Assembly (NCBI GenBank): GCA_964555235.1 | Contig: CAZKRU010000047.1 | Span: 1-32,015, forward strand | DNA: 32,015 bases | Direction of reading: 5' to 3' | DNA from: CAZKRU01 sp964555235 | Lineage (GTDB): Bacteria > Verrucomicrobiota > Verrucomicrobiia > Methylacidiphilales > CAMAQI01 | Shown here: piece after piece, positions 29,338 to 32,015 of the stretch | Position numbering within the stretch: the stretch's first letter is position 1 | How the letters are laid out: each line of letters starts with the position of its first letter | Program-made: the position numbers and the translations under genes | The notes under the pieces: generated by a model | Told to the model about the DNA's origin: nothing | What the model saw: the letters and a program-made list of their open reading frames with translations, nothing else | Databases searched by the model: none

Positions 29338-29994
29338 ATGAACACAACCACCATTTCATCAAAGCAACTGATCGAACAACTTCACTGGCGCTATGCGACC
29401 AAGCAATTTGACACCCAGCGAAAGATTCATCCGGAGGACTGGTCCGCTCTGGAAGAGTCTCTCGTCCTGGCTCCCTCGAGCGGCGGACTGCAGCCGTGGG
29501 GATTCGTCGTGGTCACGGACCCCGCCCTACGAGAAAAACTCCTGCCGGCCTCTTTTGGGCAAAATCAGGTCGTCGAAGCCTCGCATCTGGTGGTCTTCGC
29601 CGCAAAAACCCATTTCGGTGAAGCGGATGTCGATGCTCATCTGACGCGAACGGCGGAAGTCCGAAGCATCCCGATTGAATCGCTCACGGCATTTCGCGGG
29701 ATGCTGGTCGGTGGAATTATCAATTCGATGGATGAGACCACACGTCAGGCTTGGGCCGCTCGTCAAGCGACCATCGCGCTCGGTGGACTTCTCACCAGCG
29801 CTACGCTGTTGGGAATTGACGCTTGTCCCATGGAAGGATTTGAGCCTGCGAAGTATAACGCGATTCTCGGCCTCGAGGAAAAAGGCCTCACCGCCGTGGT
29901 CATTTGCGCCTTGGGATATCGCGCGGAAACAGACAAATACGCCGCACTTCCGAAAGTCCGCTTTCCCAAAGAAAAGGTCCTTTTTCATCTCTGA
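29338..29994 (+). CDS. Nitroreductase-family FMN oxidoreductase (NfsB-like)
   Basis: A 218-residue flavoprotein of the nitroreductase/NfsB group that uses NAD(P)H to reduce nitroaromatics or quinones. QLHWRYATKQFD (14-25) is the FMN-phosphate-binding start, APSSGGLQPWGFVVVTD the SSxxxQPW-like motif, ARQATIALGGLLTSATLLGIDACPMEGF the central dimer helix and substrate loop, and VVICALGYRAETDKYAALPKVRF the C-terminal block. Length is as in E. coli NfsB. The pirin gene follows 41 bases later and is probably cotranscribed. An imperfect inverted repeat with ATGCAC (29266-29271) and GTGCAT (29285-29290) lies upstream and could be regulatory. Confidence 0.93.
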   Translation: MNTTTISSKQLIEQLHWRYATKQFDTQRKIHPEDWSALEESLVLAPSSGGLQPWGFVVVTDPALREKLLPASFGQNQVVEASHLVVFAAKTHFGEADVDAHLTRTAEVRSIPIESLTAFRGMLVGGIINSMDETTRQAWAARQATIALGGLLTSATLLGIDACPMEGFEPAKYNAILGLEEKGLTAVVICALGYRAETDKYAALPKVRFPKEKVLFHL

Positions 29995-30035
29995 ACCAAA
30001 TATTGAGCACAAAATAAAACCCCCAAGAGAATCCG

Positions 30036-30962
30036 ATGAATACCACGCTCCCTTTAACCTCAAGTCCCGAAGTACAAGCTCCCTTCAAAAAACTGCAGCG
30101 CGTTCACAAAAGCTCACGTCAACATTGGGTCGGCAACGGCTTTCCGGTCCGTTCGGTGTTCGATTATAACGGCTTGGGCCGCGAATTAACTCCGTTCTTG
30201 CTCCTCGATTATGCTGCGCCCCATGAATTTCCGCCCGGTGATAATGAACGACGGGGCGTCGAGGCCCATCCGCATAAAGGCTTTGAGACCGTGACGATCG
30301 CTTATCAAGGCGAACTAGAGCATCGGGATTCCACGGGCGCAGGCGGTAAGATCGGTCCCGGAGATGTGCAATGGATGACTGCGGGAAACGGGATTATTCA
30401 TGAAGAATTGCATTCGCCTGAATTCACCCGCTCTGGAGGAATTCTGGAGATGATTCAGCTTTGGGTGAACTTACCCGCAAAGCACAAATCGGCCGCGCCC
30501 GGATATCAGAATCTTCTCAAGGCACAAATTCCGATTGTTGAACTTCCGCAGAATGCCGGACAACTCCGCGTCATCGCAGGAAGCTTTCAGGGAGTGACCG
30601 GCCCCGCTCGAACGTTCACGCCGATCCAATTGTGGGATCTTCAGTTGAATACCGAAAAATCGGTTCAACTCTCGCTTCCGCCCGGTCACACCTCCGCGAT
30701 TCTGGTACTGAACGGTGCCCTTCTGGTGAATGGCAAGACCGAAGCAGGGGAAGGGGATCTGGTGATTTTTGAAAAAGCGGGAGAGGCGTTTGAACTTCAT
30801 GCCCTGCACGATTCGCGCTTTTTCGTCATGAGTGGAGAGCCGATTCCCGAACCGATCGTCGGCGCAGGTCCTTTCGTCATGAACAGTCGCGCAGAAATTG
30901 AACAGGCCTTTGCCGATTACAACAAGGGTCGCATGGGGGACCTGCTGCCTCCGGCAAAATAA
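30036..30962 (+). CDS. Pirin family protein
   Basis: A 308-residue bicupin of the pirin family, Fe(II)-binding proteins some of which (E. coli YhhW) act as quercetin 2,3-dioxygenases. The N-terminal cupin carries the metal site His78, His80 (EAHPHKGFETVTI), His122 and Glu124 (NGIIHEELHS), equivalent to the iron ligands of human pirin. GPGDVQWMTAGNGIIHEE is the family signature. The C-terminal cupin (GHTSAILVLNGALLVNG) lacks a metal site, as usual. It lies downstream of the nitroreductase gene; both are common in oxidative or electrophile stress responses, which is only suggestive. It is convergent with the LysR gene, 11 bases between them. Confidence 0.93.
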   Translation: MNTTLPLTSSPEVQAPFKKLQRVHKSSRQHWVGNGFPVRSVFDYNGLGRELTPFLLLDYAAPHEFPPGDNERRGVEAHPHKGFETVTIAYQGELEHRDSTGAGGKIGPGDVQWMTAGNGIIHEELHSPEFTRSGGILEMIQLWVNLPAKHKSAAPGYQNLLKAQIPIVELPQNAGQLRVIAGSFQGVTGPARTFTPIQLWDLQLNTEKSVQLSLPPGHTSAILVLNGALLVNGKTEAGEGDLVIFEKAGEAFELHALHDSRFFVMSGEPIPEPIVGAGPFVMNSRAEIEQAFADYNKGRMGDLLPPAK

Positions 30963-30973
30963 AGCCGGCGCAT

Positions 30974-31855
30974 TTATTTCGCGGAAGGAAGTCCATCCAA
31001 AAAGGCGCGCGTGGGTCCCGCCGTTTTTCCTCGTTGCCAGACGACGAGAAAATCCCAAGTCGCGTCCACTCCATCAATGGGGAGCATCACAATCCCCGGC
31101 GCCGGATGTTCCTTCAGATAACCCGGAAAGATCCCGACCGCATTCTCGTTGACGATTAACTCCAATCCATGCGCGAGGCTTCCCCCTTCATAAGCGAATT
31201 TGGGCCGGAACCCGACTTTCCGACAAATTTGCGACACCCACTGATTGTACCCGGGCATATCCTCTGCAGAAGCTCCAATAAATTGCTCACTCTTCAAGGC
31301 AGAGAGCCTGATTTGCTTTCGTGAAGCGAGGGGATGATCGGTTGGAACAAAGGCCAGTGTTGAAAGGGTCGCCAGTTTTCGGACGTAAAAATCGTGCGTC
31401 AGCAGTCGGCCTTCCTGCCCCGTCAAAGCAACATCAATCTCCCCTTTTCGGAGCGCCGTAATCTGTTCGCCTGGACTTAAATCAAGTAATTTAACCTTCA
31501 CTTTTGGATAGGCCTTTTTGAGTGCCTGAAGTGCCGGCGTCAAATACTCACGCGCTGCCGAAGCGAGATAGCCGATCCGCAATTGCTCTTTTTCGCCCCG
31601 GGCAAATCGCCGCGCCTCCGCCATCGCCACATCATATTCCGCCAAGAGCGGTTTCATTCGCTTCGCAAACGCAAAGCCCGCATCGGTCGCCTGAATACCC
31701 GAAGAAGTCCGCTCGAGGAGCTTCCCTCCAATTTCATTTTCCAACGCCTGCATCTGTCGGGAAAGTGCAGGCTGGGAAATCCGCAGACGCGCCGCCGCAC
31801 GATTCAGACTGGTCTCTTCGATCACTGCGAGAAAGGAGCGAATTTGCGCCAACAT
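30974..31855 (-). CDS. LysR-family transcriptional regulator
   Basis: A 293-residue LTTR. The N-terminal winged helix-turn-helix (IRSFLAVIEETSLNRAAARL followed by RISQPALSRQMQALENEIG) spans about residues 5-45. A linker helix precedes a periplasmic-binding-protein-like effector domain (about 92-290; LRIGYLASAAREYLTPAL, GEIDVALTG, LAFVPTDHPLA, GVDATWDFLVVWQRG). The subtype resembles CynR/BenM-like regulators, but the effector is unknown. A T-N11-A palindrome lies 12 bases upstream of its ATG and probably mediates autoregulation. No divergent partner gene is visible before the window ends; the convergent nitroreductase-pirin pair may be a target but need not be. Confidence 0.94.
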   Translation of the reverse strand: MLAQIRSFLAVIEETSLNRAAARLRISQPALSRQMQALENEIGGKLLERTSSGIQATDAGFAFAKRMKPLLAEYDVAMAEARRFARGEKEQLRIGYLASAAREYLTPALQALKKAYPKVKVKLLDLSPGEQITALRKGEIDVALTGQEGRLLTHDFYVRKLATLSTLAFVPTDHPLASRKQIRLSALKSEQFIGASAEDMPGYNQWVSQICRKVGFRPKFAYEGGSLAHGLELIVNENAVGIFPGYLKEHPAPGIVMLPIDGVDATWDFLVVWQRGKTAGPTRAFLDGLPSAK

Positions 31856-31866
31856 CGATTCACGTT

Positions 31867-31881
31867 ATGCAGGCCCTGCAT
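31867..31881. promoter_or_regulatory. LysR-type T-N11-A palindrome
   Basis: ATGCAGGCCCTGCAT has 7-bp arms around a single C and contains the T-N11-A spacing typical of LysR boxes. It lies 12 bases before the LysR ATG. CGATTCACG (31856-31864) and its complement CGTGAATCG (31908-31916) flank it, giving a larger symmetrical site. Confidence 0.5.
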
Positions 31882-31963
31882 TACGGCAAGTCGATTCGGG
31901 TATTCGCCGTGAATCGAAAACTCGATACAAATTTCATATTGAGTTCTCTAAGTTTTACATTAT

Positions 31964-32015
31964 GAGACCTCTGCAAAAGTGGTGAAGTGGCGTGAAAAAT
32001 GCTTGAGGAAGAGAT
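31964..32015. mobile_element. Possible left end of an insertion sequence, cut by the window
   Basis: GAGACCTCTGCAAAA at 31964-31978 resembles the terminal repeat GAGACCTTTGCAAAA that I recall from some IS5-family elements such as IS1106. What follows to the end of the window contains no readable gene. The other end and any transposase would lie to the right, so this rests on one short match. Confidence 0.35.

Noticed and set aside
1..32015. tRNA or rRNA genes
   Set aside because: No cloverleaf with TTCGA-type arms and CCA-end or rRNA-like stretch was noticed, but this was by eye and a covariance search would be decisive.

Overview
The window looks like chromosomal DNA of a Gram-negative bacterium of moderate GC content (a little above 50 percent by eye). 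It encodes an outer-membrane barrel porin, periplasmic proteins with Sec signals, and an LplT-Aas lysophospholipid repair protein. LL-diaminopimelate aminotransferase (DapL), a eukaryote-like type II glutamine synthetase (GSII) and abundant large intergenic palindromes together suggest Verrucomicrobiota or a relative in the PVC superphylum. That placement is inference; no rRNA or other decisive marker lies here. I see no prophage, CRISPR array, tRNA or rRNA.

Layout. Positions 1-4.4 kb hold cyclic-nucleotide signalling: an FHA-class III cyclase, a second cyclase, and a membrane heme-binding sensor ending in a HAMP domain, followed by a YheT hydrolase. Positions 4.5-12.5 kb are mostly housekeeping: dcd, a UbiA/MqnP-type prenyltransferase, an MnmD-like methyltransferase, a glutathione peroxidase, the overlapping thyA-folA-nfo operon, dapL and ymdB. 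Nucleotide metabolism and DNA repair (dcd, thyA, folA, nfo, mutS) recur. Positions 12.5-13.2 kb contain a RAYT (REP-associated tyrosine transposase) gene flanked by inverted REP pairs. Positions 13.2-15.8 kb hold a porin, an orphan intrinsic terminator that may end a small RNA, a 32-residue basic protein and a Cys/His-rich small protein. Then come mutS, glnB (PII), a kinase-like/PP2C pair and glnA (GSII) with a possible sigma-54 promoter. Positions 21.5-27.4 kb contain a glycosyltransferase, a methyltransferase, a three-domain LplT-PlsC-acyl-ACP synthetase fusion and a decayed SGNH-hydrolase remnant. The right end holds a GrpB protein, a cytochrome b562-like protein, a VapBC-type toxin-antitoxin pair with a striking operator palindrome, a nitroreductase-pirin pair, a LysR regulator, and possibly the edge of an insertion sequence.

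The most distinctive feature is the intergenic DNA. At least three repeat families share the gaps: (i) REP pairs beginning TGGTAGGG with a CTCCG loop, seven good copies, associated with the RAYT; (ii) 70-120 bp palindromes whose arms have a roughly 9-bp period (CACAAAG/CACAGAA-like units), four copies; (iii) a 70-bp element built on GGAACTCA units, two copies in opposite orientation. REP sequence supplies the last codons and stop of dapL, the RAYT and the glycosyltransferase, so these repeats have shaped protein ends as well as spacers.
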